From an uncultured Mediterranea sp. (GTDB lineage Bacteria; Bacteroidota; Bacteroidia; Bacteroidales; Bacteroidaceae), in assembly GCF_902493215.1 (NCBI RefSeq), contig NZ_CABUOL010000011.1, positions 34,618 to 98,617 of the forward strand: DNA of 64,000 nucleotides, written 5' to 3'. The notes under the pieces were generated by a model, which made no database searches, was not told the DNA's origin, and saw nothing but the letters and a program-made list of their open reading frames with translations. A program made the translations under genes and the position numbers. Below are positions 40,361-50,957 of the stretch, piece after piece (the stretch's first letter is position 1; the number at the start of each line of letters is the position of its first letter).

Positions 40361-42493
40361 ATGAAGACAAACATCTACAGAAACCTGTGCATGGCTGCCC
40401 TGCTGGGCGCCTCGATGGCTGCCTACGGCCAGACTGATGCTGCACGGACGAATCCTTTCCTCACCGAGTACACCACCCCCTACGGCGTGCCGCCCTTCGA
40501 ACAGATTACGCTGGCCGACTACCGCGAGGCCTTCCTCAAGGGTATGGAGGAACAGAAACGGGAAATCGCCGCCATCGTGCGCCAGCGTTCCGTACCCGAC
40601 TTCGACAATACCATCGCTGCCCTCGACCGTAGCGGCGCGCTGCTCACGCGCGTCTCCCTCGTCTTTGGCGGACAGAACAGTTGCAATACTTCGCCCGAGC
40701 TGCAGGCCCTGAGCAAGGAACTTTCGCCCCTGCTTTCGGCCCATCGCGACGACATCTCGCTCAACGCCGGACTTTTTGCCCGCGTCAAGCAGGTGTACAA
40801 CAACCGCGAACGCATGGGATTGGACAAGGAGCAGACGAAACTGCTCGAAGAAACCTACAAGGATTTTGTGCGCAGCGGCGCCAACCTCAATGAGGCCGAC
40901 CAGCAGAAATTGCGCGAGCTGAACAGCCGCATCGCCCTGCTTCAGCTCACCTTCGGGCAGAACATGCTGCAGGAAACGAACGCCTACAAGCTGGTCATCG
41001 ACAACGAAGCTGACCTCTCCGGCCTGCCCGCTACGCTGGTAGCCTCGGCCGCCGAGACGGCCCGTCAGCAGGGACTGGAGGGCAAGTGGGTGTTTACCCT
41101 GCAGAATCCCAGTGTGATGCCCTTCCTGCAATATGCCGACAACCGTGCCCTGCGCGAACAGATCTTCAAGGCCTACACCAACCGCGGCAACAATGGCAAT
41201 GACGCCGACAACAAGGCCGTGGTGCGCGAACTGTTGGAGGCCCGCCTGGAGAAGGCCCGCCTGATGGGGTACGAAGACTATGCCTCGCTGGCGCTGGAGA
41301 CGCGCATGGCCAAGACACCCGACAAGGTGTATGCCCTGCTCGACCAGATTTGGGAACCTGCGCTGGCGAAAGCCAAGGAAGAGCTGAAGGACATCCAGGC
41401 CGAAATCAAGAAGGACGGCAAGAAGTTCAAGGCCGAAGGCTGGGACTGGCGCTACTACTTCGAGAAAGCCAGGAAGGCCAAGTTCGACATCGACGAGAAC
41501 GAGGTGCGTCCCTATCTGGAGCTGAACCACGTGCGCGAGGGAGCTTTCTATGTGGCTACCCGCCTGTATGGCATCCGTTTCCGCCCGCTCACCTACATGC
41601 CGCTGCCCCATCCCGAGGCACAGGTCTTCGAGTGTATCGACAAGGACGGCAAGACGCTGGGAATCATTTACTTCGACTTCTTCCCCCGTGCCAGCAAGCG
41701 TGGTGGCGCCTGGTGTGGCAGCTACCGTCCGCAGGGGTATGACAAGCACGGCAACCGCATCATTCCTGTGGTGACCATCGTCTGCAACTTCACCAAGCCC
41801 ACTGAAGGCCAGCCTGCCCTGCTCAGTGCCGACGAGGCTTCGACCCTCTTCCACGAGTTCGGCCACGGGCTGCACAGCCTCTTCCGCGACGTACACTATG
41901 CCGGGGTCAGTGGGGTACCCCGCGATTTCGTGGAGCTTCCTTCGCAGATCAACGAGCATTGGGCCTTCGAACCCGAAGTGCTGAAATACTATGCCCGTCA
42001 CTACCAGACGGGGGAGATGATGCCTGCCGAACTGGTGAAGAAGCTGGCCAAGAGCGGCAAGTACGGACAGGGCTTCGCCACGGTGGAATACCTGGCTGCC
42101 TCGTATCTCGACATGGACTTCCATACCTTGAAATCCATCCCCGAGGATATGGACGTGATGGCTTTCGAGGCCAAGACACTGGGCAAGCGCAAGCTGCTGA
42201 AGCAGATTCCTTCGCGCTACCGCACCACCTACTTCAACCACACGATGGGTGGCGGCTATACGGCGGGCTACTACAGCTACATCTGGGCCGAGGTGCTGGA
42301 TTGTGATGCCTACGGTGCCTTTACCGAGAGCGGCAACATCTTCAACCCCGAACTGGCCGACCGTTTCCGCCGCTATATCCTGACGCCCGGCGGCATCGAC
42401 GACGCCATGGACATGTACAAGAACTACCGCGGGCAGGAGCCCGACGTGAAGTGGCTGCTGATCAACCGTGGTCTGTATCAGCCGGAGAAATGA
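40361..42493 (+). CDS. dcp: M3-family peptidyl-dipeptidase
   Basis: The 710-residue protein has a signal peptide (MAAYGQ cut site) and the M3 thimet-oligopeptidase fold with the zinc motif HEFGHGLHSLF and the third ligand in the downstream QINEHW(AFEPEVL) helix. It would cleave dipeptides from C termini in the periplasm. The length is standard for dcp-like enzymes. The DUF418 gene starts 5 bp later. Confidence 0.95.
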   Translation: MKTNIYRNLCMAALLGASMAAYGQTDAARTNPFLTEYTTPYGVPPFEQITLADYREAFLKGMEEQKREIAAIVRQRSVPDFDNTIAALDRSGALLTRVSLVFGGQNSCNTSPELQALSKELSPLLSAHRDDISLNAGLFARVKQVYNNRERMGLDKEQTKLLEETYKDFVRSGANLNEADQQKLRELNSRIALLQLTFGQNMLQETNAYKLVIDNEADLSGLPATLVASAAETARQQGLEGKWVFTLQNPSVMPFLQYADNRALREQIFKAYTNRGNNGNDADNKAVVRELLEARLEKARLMGYEDYASLALETRMAKTPDKVYALLDQIWEPALAKAKEELKDIQAEIKKDGKKFKAEGWDWRYYFEKARKAKFDIDENEVRPYLELNHVREGAFYVATRLYGIRFRPLTYMPLPHPEAQVFECIDKDGKTLGIIYFDFFPRASKRGGAWCGSYRPQGYDKHGNRIIPVVTIVCNFTKPTEGQPALLSADEASTLFHEFGHGLHSLFRDVHYAGVSGVPRDFVELPSQINEHWAFEPEVLKYYARHYQTGEMMPAELVKKLAKSGKYGQGFATVEYLAASYLDMDFHTLKSIPEDMDVMAFEAKTLGKRKLLKQIPSRYRTTYFNHTMGGGYTAGYYSYIWAEVLDCDAYGAFTESGNIFNPELADRFRRYILTPGGIDDAMDMYKNYRGQEPDVKWLLINRGLYQPEK

Positions 42494-42497
42494 CAGA

Positions 42498-43703
42498 ATG
42501 AACGGAAAACAGTCTTTAAACCGATACAAACCGATGGAACAACAGATGCAGAGACATGCGCGGGTCGATGTGGCCGACGTGCTGCGTGGGCTGGCAGTGA
42601 TGGGCATCATCCTGCTGCATTCGATTGAACACTTCAATTTCTACTCTTTTCCCGACGAGGCGGGACGGAGTGCCTGGCTGGCCTTTACGGACCGTGCCGT
42701 GTGGGACGGCCTCTTCTTCCTCTTCGGCGGCAAGGCATATGCCGTGTTTGCCCTGCTCTTCGGCTTCAGCTACTTCATACAGTACGACAACCAGCGTCTG
42801 CGCGGGCGTGATTTCCGCCTGCGCTTCTGCTGGCGGCTGGTGCTGCTCTTCCTCATCGGCAATCTGAACGCTTCGTTCTTCACGGCCGAGGTGCTGGTGC
42901 TCTATTCGCTGGTGGGCTTCATCCTGCCGCTGGTATGCCGCCTGCGCGACAAGTGGCTGTTCATCGTGGCCTGCGTACTGCTGGTACAGCCGCTGCCGCT
43001 CTACTATGTGATCCGTGCCGCCCTCGACCCGGCGTTTGTGACGCCTGCCTTGCCTACAGGCAGCCTGTGGGCCGCTACGTTCGAGGCACAAAGCCATGGC
43101 ACCTTCCTCGACACCCTGCGTGTCAATCTGTGGGAAGGCCAGCTGGCCAGTCTGGCCTGGGCGTGGGACAACGGACGTGTGCTCCAGACGGCAGCCCTCT
43201 TTATCTTCGGCTATCTGGTAGGCCGTCGGGGCTTGTTCCTGAAGGAGAATCTGAAATTCTGGAACAAGGTGCTGTGCGGTTCGCTGGTGGCCTTCTTCCC
43301 GCTCTACGGATTGGGTAACATGCTGCCCGATTTTGTGCAGAATCCCTCGGTACGTACGCCGTTGCTGCTTGTGGTATCCTCGCTCTACAAGTTTGCCTTC
43401 ATGCTGTTGCTGGTATCGGCCGTTCTCAACGGTTATTACCGTACCCGTCTGAAGGAGCGGCTTGATTACCTCATCCCCTATGGCCGCATGAGTCTGACCA
43501 ATTACATTACGCAGAGCATTATCGGCTCCATGCTGTTCTATAACTGGGGTTTCGGCCTGCACGACAAGTTGGGCATCACGGCCAGTGTGCTGGTCGGTGC
43601 CCTGATTTTCGTGGTACAGCTGGCTTTCTGCCGCTGGTGGATGCGCCGTCACAGTCATGGCCCGATGGAGTATCTGTGGAAGCGGGCTACCTGGCTGAAG
43701 TGA
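42498..43703 (+). CDS. DUF418-family membrane protein
   Basis: About 401 residues with ten or so transmembrane helices. It starts with the DUF418 pattern RVDVADVLRGLAVMGIILLHSIEHF and ends with LTNYITQSIIGSMLFYNWGFGL. Homologues are acyltransferase-like membrane proteins of uncertain role. I start at 42498; GGAGAA lies a good distance upstream in the 3' end of dcp. An ATG at 42534 is also possible. It is translationally close to dcp and likely in the same operon. Confidence 0.85.
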   Translation: MNGKQSLNRYKPMEQQMQRHARVDVADVLRGLAVMGIILLHSIEHFNFYSFPDEAGRSAWLAFTDRAVWDGLFFLFGGKAYAVFALLFGFSYFIQYDNQRLRGRDFRLRFCWRLVLLFLIGNLNASFFTAEVLVLYSLVGFILPLVCRLRDKWLFIVACVLLVQPLPLYYVIRAALDPAFVTPALPTGSLWAATFEAQSHGTFLDTLRVNLWEGQLASLAWAWDNGRVLQTAALFIFGYLVGRRGLFLKENLKFWNKVLCGSLVAFFPLYGLGNMLPDFVQNPSVRTPLLLVVSSLYKFAFMLLLVSAVLNGYYRTRLKERLDYLIPYGRMSLTNYITQSIIGSMLFYNWGFGLHDKLGITASVLVGALIFVVQLAFCRWWMRRHSHGPMEYLWKRATWLK

Positions 43704-43720
43704 CTCTGGTAGGGTATAGT

Positions 43721-43780
43721 AAAGAGACGGTCTCAAAATGAAGAGCTGCTGATATGCAGTCATTTTGAGACCGTCTCTTT
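43721..43780. terminator. Bidirectional terminator, 20-bp stem
   Basis: AAAGAGACGGTCTCAAAATG (43721-43740) and CATTTTGAGACCGTCTCTTT (43761-43780) pair perfectly, with a 20-bp loop. It lies between convergent DUF418 and nucleoside kinase genes. Confidence 0.85.
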
Positions 43781-43801
43781 ATTTGAAAACTTGGAGTCAC
43801 C

Positions 43802-45475
43802 TTAATACTTGAAGCTGCTTCCGCCCAGGAATTCACGCAGCAGTGAGGTGGGCGGTATTTCCTTGTCCTGCACGGGGGTGAAGTATTTGATGAACTTCAG
43901 CAGGCGGTAGGCTTCGGCATACTCGGGGCAGTTGCGCGGTACGCTGTTCAGTATAGGCTCGGCGTGGCTGCGCAGCACGGCCAGTTCGAAAAGCAGGGCC
44001 GAGTTGAACATCACGTCCGCATTCTCCTGATAGGGGAAAATCCATTTGTCTTCGCCTGCCCGTACGCTGGGCCAGCGGGAGATGGTTTCCTGAGCCGAAT
44101 AGCCGCGGTAGTTGTAGTCGCGGATGATGCGGCGTATCAGTCGGTTGTCCGTGGTAGGTATCCAGTTGTGGTCGTCCAGCGAGATGGTGGTCAGGGCCGA
44201 CACGTAAATCTTGTACTTGTTTTCGGCAGGAATATGGGGCGTCAGTTCGGGGTTCAAGGCATGGATGCCTTCCAGGATGAGGATGGTGTGTTCGTCGATG
44301 CGGAGTTTGTCTCCCTTGAACTCTTTTTTGCCAGTGGTGAAGTTGAAACGGGGCAATTCCACTTCTTCGCCGCGCAGCAGGGCCTGTAACTGTTCGTTGA
44401 ACAGCTTGAGGTCGAGGGCGTAGAGCGATTCGTAGTCGTAGTTGCCTTTCTCGTCGAGCGGGGTCTGTTCGCGGTCTACGAAATAGTTGTCCAGCGAAAT
44501 GGGGTAGGGGTGCAGGCCGTTAGTCATCAGCTGTACGCTGAGGCGTTTGCTGAAGGTGGTTTTTCCAGAGGACGAAGGCCCCGATATCAGGACCAGCTGT
44601 GCGCGGGTGCCGTTTTGGGTTCGCTGGAAGATGTCGTCGGCTATCTGTGCGATTTTCTTTTCCTGCAGGGCTTCGGCCACATTGATGAGGTCGGTGGCGT
44701 GTCCGTTCTGGCAGGCCAGGTTGAAGTCGCCCACGTTGCTTAGGCCCATGATGTGGTTCCAGCGCAGGTGTTCCTTGAAGACGTCGAGCATTTTCTCCTG
44801 TTTCACCACGTCTTCCAGTACGTTGGGGTTCTCCTTGTTGGGGATGCGCAGCAACAGGCCGTCATAGTACTTGATGATGTCGAACAGCTTGATGAATCCT
44901 GTGCTGGGCAGCAGGTTGCCGTAGTAATAGTCTACCGTGTCGCCCAATGTATAATAATAGGTATAGAGCAACCCCGATGTTTCCAACAGCTTTACCTTGT
45001 CGTCCATGCCCCGTTCGCTGAATACGCGGACGGCTTCGCTGGTGTGGCATTCGGTGCGGTGGAAGGGAATGTCTTCGGCTATGATTTCCTGCATGCGTTT
45101 TTTGATGGCCTGCACATCTTCCAGCTCAATGGGACGCCCGATGCGCAGGTTGCAGAAATAGCCCTTGGATACAGGGTGTTCCACGTAAAGCTTGCCTTCG
45201 GGAAACAGCTCACTGACCGTCTTGTAGAGAATGAAGCAGAGTGAACGGACGTAGGTACGCATACCCGACGGGTCGCGCACGTCGAGAAACTCGATATCCT
45301 TGTTGTTGTACACCCGGAAGTTAAGCCCTTCGGAGCGGTTGTTGACCTTCGCACTAACCACCTGATAGGGAAAATCAAGATTAAGTTCGGAATAAATATC
45401 CAAAAGTGAGCTTCCGATAGGGAATTCTTTATAAATATTATTATTTTTGCAACAGATTTGTAACATGTGTTTCAT
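43802..45475 (-). CDS. Nucleoside kinase of the uridine kinase/phosphoribulokinase family with TGS-like N terminus
   Basis: The 557-residue protein has an N-terminal TGS/ThrRS-like part (EFPIGSSLLDIYSEL to DPSGMRTYVRSL), a middle region and then a uridine-kinase-type P-loop domain LVLISGPSSSGKTTFSKRL with YPISLDNYFVDREQTPLDEKGNYD and the later RRIIRDYNYRG. It probably phosphorylates a nucleoside such as uridine. The same architecture is common in Bacteroides and other anaerobes. The divergent Na/Pi gene starts close by. Confidence 0.9.
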   Translation of the reverse strand: MKHMLQICCKNNNIYKEFPIGSSLLDIYSELNLDFPYQVVSAKVNNRSEGLNFRVYNNKDIEFLDVRDPSGMRTYVRSLCFILYKTVSELFPEGKLYVEHPVSKGYFCNLRIGRPIELEDVQAIKKRMQEIIAEDIPFHRTECHTSEAVRVFSERGMDDKVKLLETSGLLYTYYYTLGDTVDYYYGNLLPSTGFIKLFDIIKYYDGLLLRIPNKENPNVLEDVVKQEKMLDVFKEHLRWNHIMGLSNVGDFNLACQNGHATDLINVAEALQEKKIAQIADDIFQRTQNGTRAQLVLISGPSSSGKTTFSKRLSVQLMTNGLHPYPISLDNYFVDREQTPLDEKGNYDYESLYALDLKLFNEQLQALLRGEEVELPRFNFTTGKKEFKGDKLRIDEHTILILEGIHALNPELTPHIPAENKYKIYVSALTTISLDDHNWIPTTDNRLIRRIIRDYNYRGYSAQETISRWPSVRAGEDKWIFPYQENADVMFNSALLFELAVLRSHAEPILNSVPRNCPEYAEAYRLLKFIKYFTPVQDKEIPPTSLLREFLGGSSFKY

Positions 45476-45556
45476 AAGTCTTCTTTTTAGAGTTTGATGG
45501 CACTAAAGATAAGCTTAATAACAGATGAAGCAAAGAAACCCCTTAAATTATTAAAG

Positions 45557-47254
45557 ATGGAGTATTCTTTTTATGATTTATTAAAGCTGTTCGGTTCTTT
45601 GGCTTTATTCCTTTATGGAATGAAGATTATGAGTGAAGGTCTTCAGAAGTTTGCCGGCGATCGGCTCCGGAAAATCCTGACAGCCATGACGACCAATCGG
45701 GTGACCGGTGTACTGACCGGTGTGTTGATTACAGCCCTGGTACAATCTTCGTCGGCTACCACAGTGATGGTGGTCAGTTTCGTCAACGCAGGTCTGCTGA
45801 CCCTTTCCCAATCCATCGGCGTCATTATGGGTGCCAACATCGGTACTACGGTTACGGCCTGGATTATTTCCGCCTTGGGCTTCAAGGTCGATATCGCCGC
45901 CTTCGCCCTTCCTCTGCTGGCCTTTGGCATTCCTCTTCTCTTCTCCAAAAAAAGCAACCGCAAGTCCGTCGGTGAATTCATTTTCGGTTTCTCCTTCCTT
46001 TTTATGGGGCTTTCCTACTTGAAAAGCAATGCTCCCGACCTGAGTCAAAATCCTGATATGCTGGCCTTTGTGCAGAACTATACGGATATGGGTTTCTTCT
46101 CCATTCTGTTGTTTGTTTTTATCGGTACCATTCTGACGATGGTAGTCCAGGCATCGGCCGCTACGATGGCTATCACGCTGATTATGTGTGCCAACGGATG
46201 GATCAGCTTTGAACTGGGTGCCGCACTGGTGCTGGGTGAGAACATCGGTACGACGATTACGGCCAATCTGGCGGCACTTACGGGTAATACGCAGGCCCGG
46301 CGGGCGGCACTGGCTCACTTGGCATTCAATGTGTTTGGCGTTATCTGGGTACTTGTCCTTTTTGTTCCTTTCACGGAGGCTGTTTCCTGGTTCGTCGAGA
46401 ACGTGATGGGCTCTACCGATCCTGCCGTGGCGGTTTCCTTCAAGCTCTCTGCCTTCCATACGGCTTTCAATATCTGCAACGTGTTGATACTGATCTGGTT
46501 CGTTCCCTTTATCGAACGTACAGTTTGTGCCATTATTCCGCTCAAGGAGCAGGACGAGGAATACCGCCTGCGTTTCATCTCGGGCGGTATGCTGTCTACG
46601 GCCGAGCTTTCCATCCTGCAGGCCAGCAAGGAAATTCACCTGTTTGCCGAGCGTACGCACCGCATGTTCGGCATGGTGCGCGACCTGCTCCATACGGAGA
46701 AGGACGATGACTTCAACCGTGTCTTCAGTCGCGTGGAGAAGTACGAGAATATCAGTGACAGCATGGAACTGGAGATTGCCAACTACCTGAACCAGGTGTC
46801 AGAAGGCCGTCTGAGCTCGGAAAGTAAGTTGCAGATACGTGGCATGCTCCGCGAGGTGACCGAAATAGAGAGCATCGGAGACAGCTGCTATAACCTGGCG
46901 CGTACAATCAACCGCAAGCGCCAGTCCAATGAGGACTTTAACGAAAAGCAGTACGATCATATCCACTGCATGATGAAACTGGCCGATGAGGCTCTTTCAC
47001 AGATGATTGCAGTGGTAGAGCGTACCGAACATCATCCGGTGGACGTGAACAAGTCCTACAATCTGGAAAACGAAATCAACAACTACCGTAACCAGCTGAA
47101 GAACCAGAACATCATTGATGTGAACAACAAGGAATACAGTTATCAGATGGGCGTCTATTACATGGACATCATTGCCGAGTGTGAGAAACTGGGCGACTAT
47201 GTGGTGAATGTGGTGGAAGCCAGCTGCGATATCAAAGAAAAGAAGGCTTCGTAA
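45557..47254 (+). CDS. Na/Pi cotransporter family protein with PhoU-like domain
   Basis: The 565-residue protein has eight or more transmembrane helices with two copies of the Na/Pi motif: QSSSATTVMVVSFVNAG with ANIGTTVTAW, and QASAATMAITLIMCANG with ENIGTTITANLAAL. Residues from about 360 on form a PhoU-like helical domain. It imports phosphate with sodium. A longer frame from 45494 exists; I prefer 45557 (MEYSFYDLLKLFG) because the conserved region starts there and it leaves room for a promoter next to the divergent kinase gene. Confidence 0.92.
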   Translation: MEYSFYDLLKLFGSLALFLYGMKIMSEGLQKFAGDRLRKILTAMTTNRVTGVLTGVLITALVQSSSATTVMVVSFVNAGLLTLSQSIGVIMGANIGTTVTAWIISALGFKVDIAAFALPLLAFGIPLLFSKKSNRKSVGEFIFGFSFLFMGLSYLKSNAPDLSQNPDMLAFVQNYTDMGFFSILLFVFIGTILTMVVQASAATMAITLIMCANGWISFELGAALVLGENIGTTITANLAALTGNTQARRAALAHLAFNVFGVIWVLVLFVPFTEAVSWFVENVMGSTDPAVAVSFKLSAFHTAFNICNVLILIWFVPFIERTVCAIIPLKEQDEEYRLRFISGGMLSTAELSILQASKEIHLFAERTHRMFGMVRDLLHTEKDDDFNRVFSRVEKYENISDSMELEIANYLNQVSEGRLSSESKLQIRGMLREVTEIESIGDSCYNLARTINRKRQSNEDFNEKQYDHIHCMMKLADEALSQMIAVVERTEHHPVDVNKSYNLENEINNYRNQLKNQNIIDVNNKEYSYQMGVYYMDIIAECEKLGDYVVNVVEASCDIKEKKAS

Positions 47255-47268
47255 TCACGAAGCCTTCT
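47241..47268 (+). terminator. Terminator overlapping the Na/Pi cotransporter stop codon
   Basis: AGAAGGCTTCGT (47241-47252) pairs with ACGAAGCCTTCT (47257-47268), and the TAA stop is in the loop region. A loose T-rich tract (TTCTTCCTGTTTCTTTTT) follows. Confidence 0.6.
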
Positions 47269-47284
47269 TCCTGTTTCTTTTTGA

Positions 47285-47446
47285 TCAATGAGTCACCTCA
47301 AAGTCTTCCTTGCCTACGCCACAGAGGGGGCATACCCAGTCGTCGGGCAGGTCTTCAAAGGAGGTACCTGGCGCAATGCCATTCTCGGGGTCACCCAATT
47401 CGGGGTCATAAATGTATTCGCATACGGTGCAGATGTATTTGTCCAT
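47285..47446 (-). CDS. Rubredoxin
   Basis: The 53-residue iron protein has two Cys pairs, CTVCEYIYD and CPLCGVGKEDF, and the internal DPENGIAPGTSFEDLPDDW, all standard. It moves electrons in oxygen or peroxide detoxification. I start at 47446 (MDKYICTV), since residues before that look unlike a rubredoxin. It is a single gene between the Na/Pi and calcium-pump genes. Confidence 0.97.
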   Translation of the reverse strand: MDKYICTVCEYIYDPELGDPENGIAPGTSFEDLPDDWVCPLCGVGKEDFEVTH

Positions 47447-47590
47447 ACTTCTTTCTTTGGTTTGGTTCTTGAATAGTTGCAATCTTTCTCTCGCATAAGT
47501 AAACGCAAGACCTTGCCCGATTGTTCGGTTGGAGGTTCGTCTCTCTTTCCTAAAAAGATTTAATAATGTTAACGGTCTGAATTATTGTTG

Positions 47591-47598
47591 TATTTTTG
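47591..47598 (+). promoter_or_regulatory. Candidate -7 box of the calcium pump
   Basis: TATTTTTG at 47591-47598 matches TAnnTTTG and is 31 bp before the ATG at 47630. Confidence 0.5.
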
Positions 47599-47629
47599 TG
47601 CTCGGTTAATTAAAGCATGAACAATCTGC

Positions 47630-50313
47630 ATGAGCACAATGAAAGAGAATACCAATCATTTCGGACTGACCGACGAAGAGGTACGCCGCAGCCGTGTCGA
47701 GCATGGAGTGAATCTGTTGACTCCGCCCAAACGTCCCTCCCTTTTCAAACTTTATCTGGAGAAATTTCAGGACCCGGTGGTCAAGGTACTGCTGGTGGCC
47801 GCATTGTTTTCACTGGTCATCTCGATTGTCGAGAATGAATATGCCGAAACCATCGGTATCATTGCCGCCATTCTGCTGGCTACGGGCATCGGTTTCTTCT
47901 TTGAATACGATGCCAACAAGAAGTTCGACCTGCTGAACGCCGTCAACGAAGAAACGCTGGTCAAGGTGATCCGCAACGGACACGTACAGGAAGTACCCCG
48001 CAAAGATGTGGTGGTGGGCGACGTCGTCATTCTGGAGACGGGCGAGGAAATGCCGGCCGACGGTACGTTGCTCGAGGCTGTTTCGTTGCAGGTAAATGAG
48101 TCTAATCTGACCGGCGAACCGGTGGTTTCCAAAACGACCCTCGAAGCCGACTTTGACGAAGAGGCTACGTATGCTTCCAACCGCGTGTTGCGCGGCACAA
48201 CCGTTGTCGACGGGCATGGTATGATGCGTGTCGAGGCCGTAGGCGACGCTACCGAAATCGGTAAGGTAGCCCGCCAGAGCACGGAGCAGACCACTGAGCC
48301 TACTCCGCTGAATATCCAGCTCACCAAATTAGCCAACCTGATTGGCAAGATCGGCTTTACCGCTGCCGGACTGGCCTTCGTCATCTTCTTCGTGAAAGAT
48401 GTCATCCTTTTCTACGACTTTTCTTCCTTCCATACTTTTGCCGACTGGCTGCCTGCCCTGCAAGCCACGTTGAAGTATTTCATGATGGCCGTCACGCTGA
48501 TTGTGGTGGCCGTACCCGAGGGCCTGCCGATGAGTGTCACCCTGAGCCTGGCGCTGAACATGCGCCGCATGCTCTCCACCAACAACCTGGTGCGCAAGAT
48601 GCATGCCTGCGAGACGATGGGTGCCATCACCGTTATCTGTACCGACAAGACGGGTACGCTGACACAGAACCAGATGCAGGTGTACGAGCCCAGCTTCTAC
48701 GGACTGAAGAACCGGGGCGAGCTGGCCGACGACGAACTGAGTTGTGCCGTGAAGGAAGGTATCAGCGCCAACTCGACCGCCTTCCTCGAGGAAATTGCGG
48801 CCGACGGAAAAGTGAAGGGTGTAGGCAATCCCACTGAAGTGGCCCTGCTCCTGTGGCTCAACAAGCAGGGACAGGATTACTTGAAGTTGCGCGAGGCGGC
48901 GCAGGTGGTCGATCAGCTGACCTTCTCGACCGAACGCAAGTATATGGCTACGCTGGTGCAGTCTCCGCTGCTGAACAAGAAAGTGCTCTACGTGAAGGGT
49001 GCCCCCGAAATCGTGCTGGGTAAGTGTCGGGATGTGGTGCTGGCCGACGGACGTACCGATGCCGCTGCCTACCGCTCCACCGTCGAGGCCCAGCTGCTGG
49101 GCTATCAGAACATGGCCATGCGTACCCTGGGCTTCGCCTATAAGGTGGTGGCCGACGACGATACACGCGACTGTGCTTCGCTCGCAGCCGACGGCGACCT
49201 CTCATTCGTGGGCGTAGTGGCCATCAGCGACCCTATCCGCCCTGATGTGCCTGCCGCCGTGCAGAAGTGCCAGTCGGCCGGCATCGGCGTGAAGATTGTG
49301 ACGGGCGACACACCGGGCACAGCGACCGAGATTGCCCGCCAGATAGGCCTGTGGAAGCCCGAAGACACCGAACGCAACCGCATCACCGGTGCCGACTTTG
49401 CCGCCTTGAGTGACGAAGAGGCTCTGGAACGTGTACTGGACCTGAAGATTATGTCGCGCGCCCGCCCCACGGACAAGCAACGCCTCGTGCAGCTGCTCCA
49501 GCAGAAAGGGGCCGTGGTAGCCGTGACGGGCGACGGAACGAACGACGCGCCAGCCCTGAACCACGCCCAGGTGGGCCTCTCCATGGGTACAGGTACCTCC
49601 GTGGCCAAGGAAGCCAGTGACATTACCTTGCTGGACGACTCGTTCAACAGCATCGGTACCGCCGTCATGTGGGGCCGTTCGCTCTACAAGAACATCCAGC
49701 GTTTCATCGTTTTCCAGCTTACCATCAATTTCGTGGCTCTGTTCATCGTGCTGCTCGGCTCGCTGGTAGGTACCGACCTGCCCCTTACCGTGACGCAGAT
49801 GTTGTGGGTGAACCTCATCATGGATACCTTTGCCGCCCTGGCGCTGGCTTCCATTCCGCCCAGCGAGGGCGTGATGAAGGAGAAACCCCGCAAGCCGACC
49901 GATTTCATCATCACCAAGCCCATGCAGGTGATGATTTTTGGTGTGGGTTTGCTCTTTGCCTGTGTCTTGATGGGCATGCTGCTCTATTTCGAACAAGGAA
50001 GCATGACGGTACGCGAGCTGACCATCTTCTTCACCTTTTTCGTGATGCTTCAGTTCTGGAACCTTTTCAATGCCGCGTGTTCGGCACGACCGATTCTGCC
50101 TTCAAGGGCATTTCGAAATCCTACGGTATGGAATTCATTGTGCTGGCCATTCTGGTGGGGCAGTTCCTTATCGTGCAGTTTGGTGGAGCCGTGTTCCGTA
50201 CCGTTCCGCTCGATGGGCCGACGTGGTTGTTGATTATTGCCTCCTCGTCGCTGGTGCTTTGGGTGGGCGAATTGGTGCGCTGGATACAGCGTCTGCGGAA
50301 GAATAATGAATAA
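47630..50313 (+). CDS. PMCA-type calcium-transporting P-type ATPase, frameshifted near the 3' end
   Basis: The pump has the usual N-terminal TM pair, the ICTDKTGTLTQNQM phosphorylation site (Asp), the actuator TGEPV loop, and the hinge VTGDGTNDAPALNHA. It is like eukaryote-type calcium ATPases found in Bacteroides. The frame that begins at 47630 runs on to a stop at 50233 with an atypical tail. From 50073 the normal C-terminal TM helices (GMEFIVLAILVGQFLIVQFGG, shown in part: LAILVGQFLIVQF) and the end at 50313 (LRKNNE) are in another frame. Restoring one C in AATGCC-GCGTG rejoins them, giving about 894 residues. Either a recent mutation that removes the last helices or a sequence error. Confidence 0.9.
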
Positions 50314-50319
50314 CAAAAG

Positions 50320-50949
50320 ATGATTGTGATGAATTTACAAGGAATAGATACACTGATAATAGACTTTGGCGGCGTGCTCATCGACCTCGACCGTCAGCGC
50401 TGCCTCGACCGTTTCGACGAGCTGGGCATTCCCAACGTGCAGGCCATGCTCGACGTGTGCCATCAGCAGGGCTTCTTTCTGCTTCACGAGAAGGGGCTGA
50501 TCGGTGATGCGGAGTTCCGCGATGAAATCAGAAAGATGGCGGGCGTTTCTGTGACCGATGCCCAAATTGACGAGGCATGGAACAGCTTCTTGGTGGGCAT
50601 TCCTGCCTATAAGCTCGACCTGCTGCTGGAGCTTCGCCGGCGTTACACCGTCTACCTGCTGAGCAACACCAACGACATCCACTGGCAGTGGGCGTTACGC
50701 AACGCTTTCTCCTACAACGGTCATCGGGTGGAAGATTTCTTCGACCGTATCTTTCTTTCCTACGAGATGAAGCTGGCCAAGCCCGACGTGGCTATCTTCA
50801 AGCAAGTACTGGCCGATACAGGAGCCGATCCGTCCCGTTCGCTCTTCATCGACGATGCCGAGGGTAACTGCCGTGCAGCCGAAACCTTGGGTATCCGAAC
50901 CTACATGCCGAAGGCGCACGAAGACTGGAGTCATTTGTTCAAAAACTGA
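50320..50949 (+). CDS. HAD-family phosphatase-like hydrolase
   Basis: The 209-residue protein has HAD motif I in LIIDFGGVLIDLD (Asp nucleophile, with G in the usual DxD second position as in many IA members), motif II in YLLSNTN, and motif III/IV in SLFIDDAEGNCRAAETLGI with Lys in LAKPDVAIF. It could be a sugar-phosphate or nucleotide phosphatase. It starts 6 bp after the calcium pump and overlaps the upstream sequence of ribF, which begins 8 bp after its stop. Confidence 0.9.
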   Translation: MIVMNLQGIDTLIIDFGGVLIDLDRQRCLDRFDELGIPNVQAMLDVCHQQGFFLLHEKGLIGDAEFRDEIRKMAGVSVTDAQIDEAWNSFLVGIPAYKLDLLLELRRRYTVYLLSNTNDIHWQWALRNAFSYNGHRVEDFFDRIFLSYEMKLAKPDVAIFKQVLADTGADPSRSLFIDDAEGNCRAAETLGIRTYMPKAHEDWSHLFKN

Positions 50950-50957
50950 AGCAGGCC

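Noticed and set aside
49669..50313. Separate gene overlapping the calcium pump
   Set aside because: Only the last 80 codons or so have meaning, and they continue the pump in frame after one base is restored; the start of the frame is antisense-like filler.
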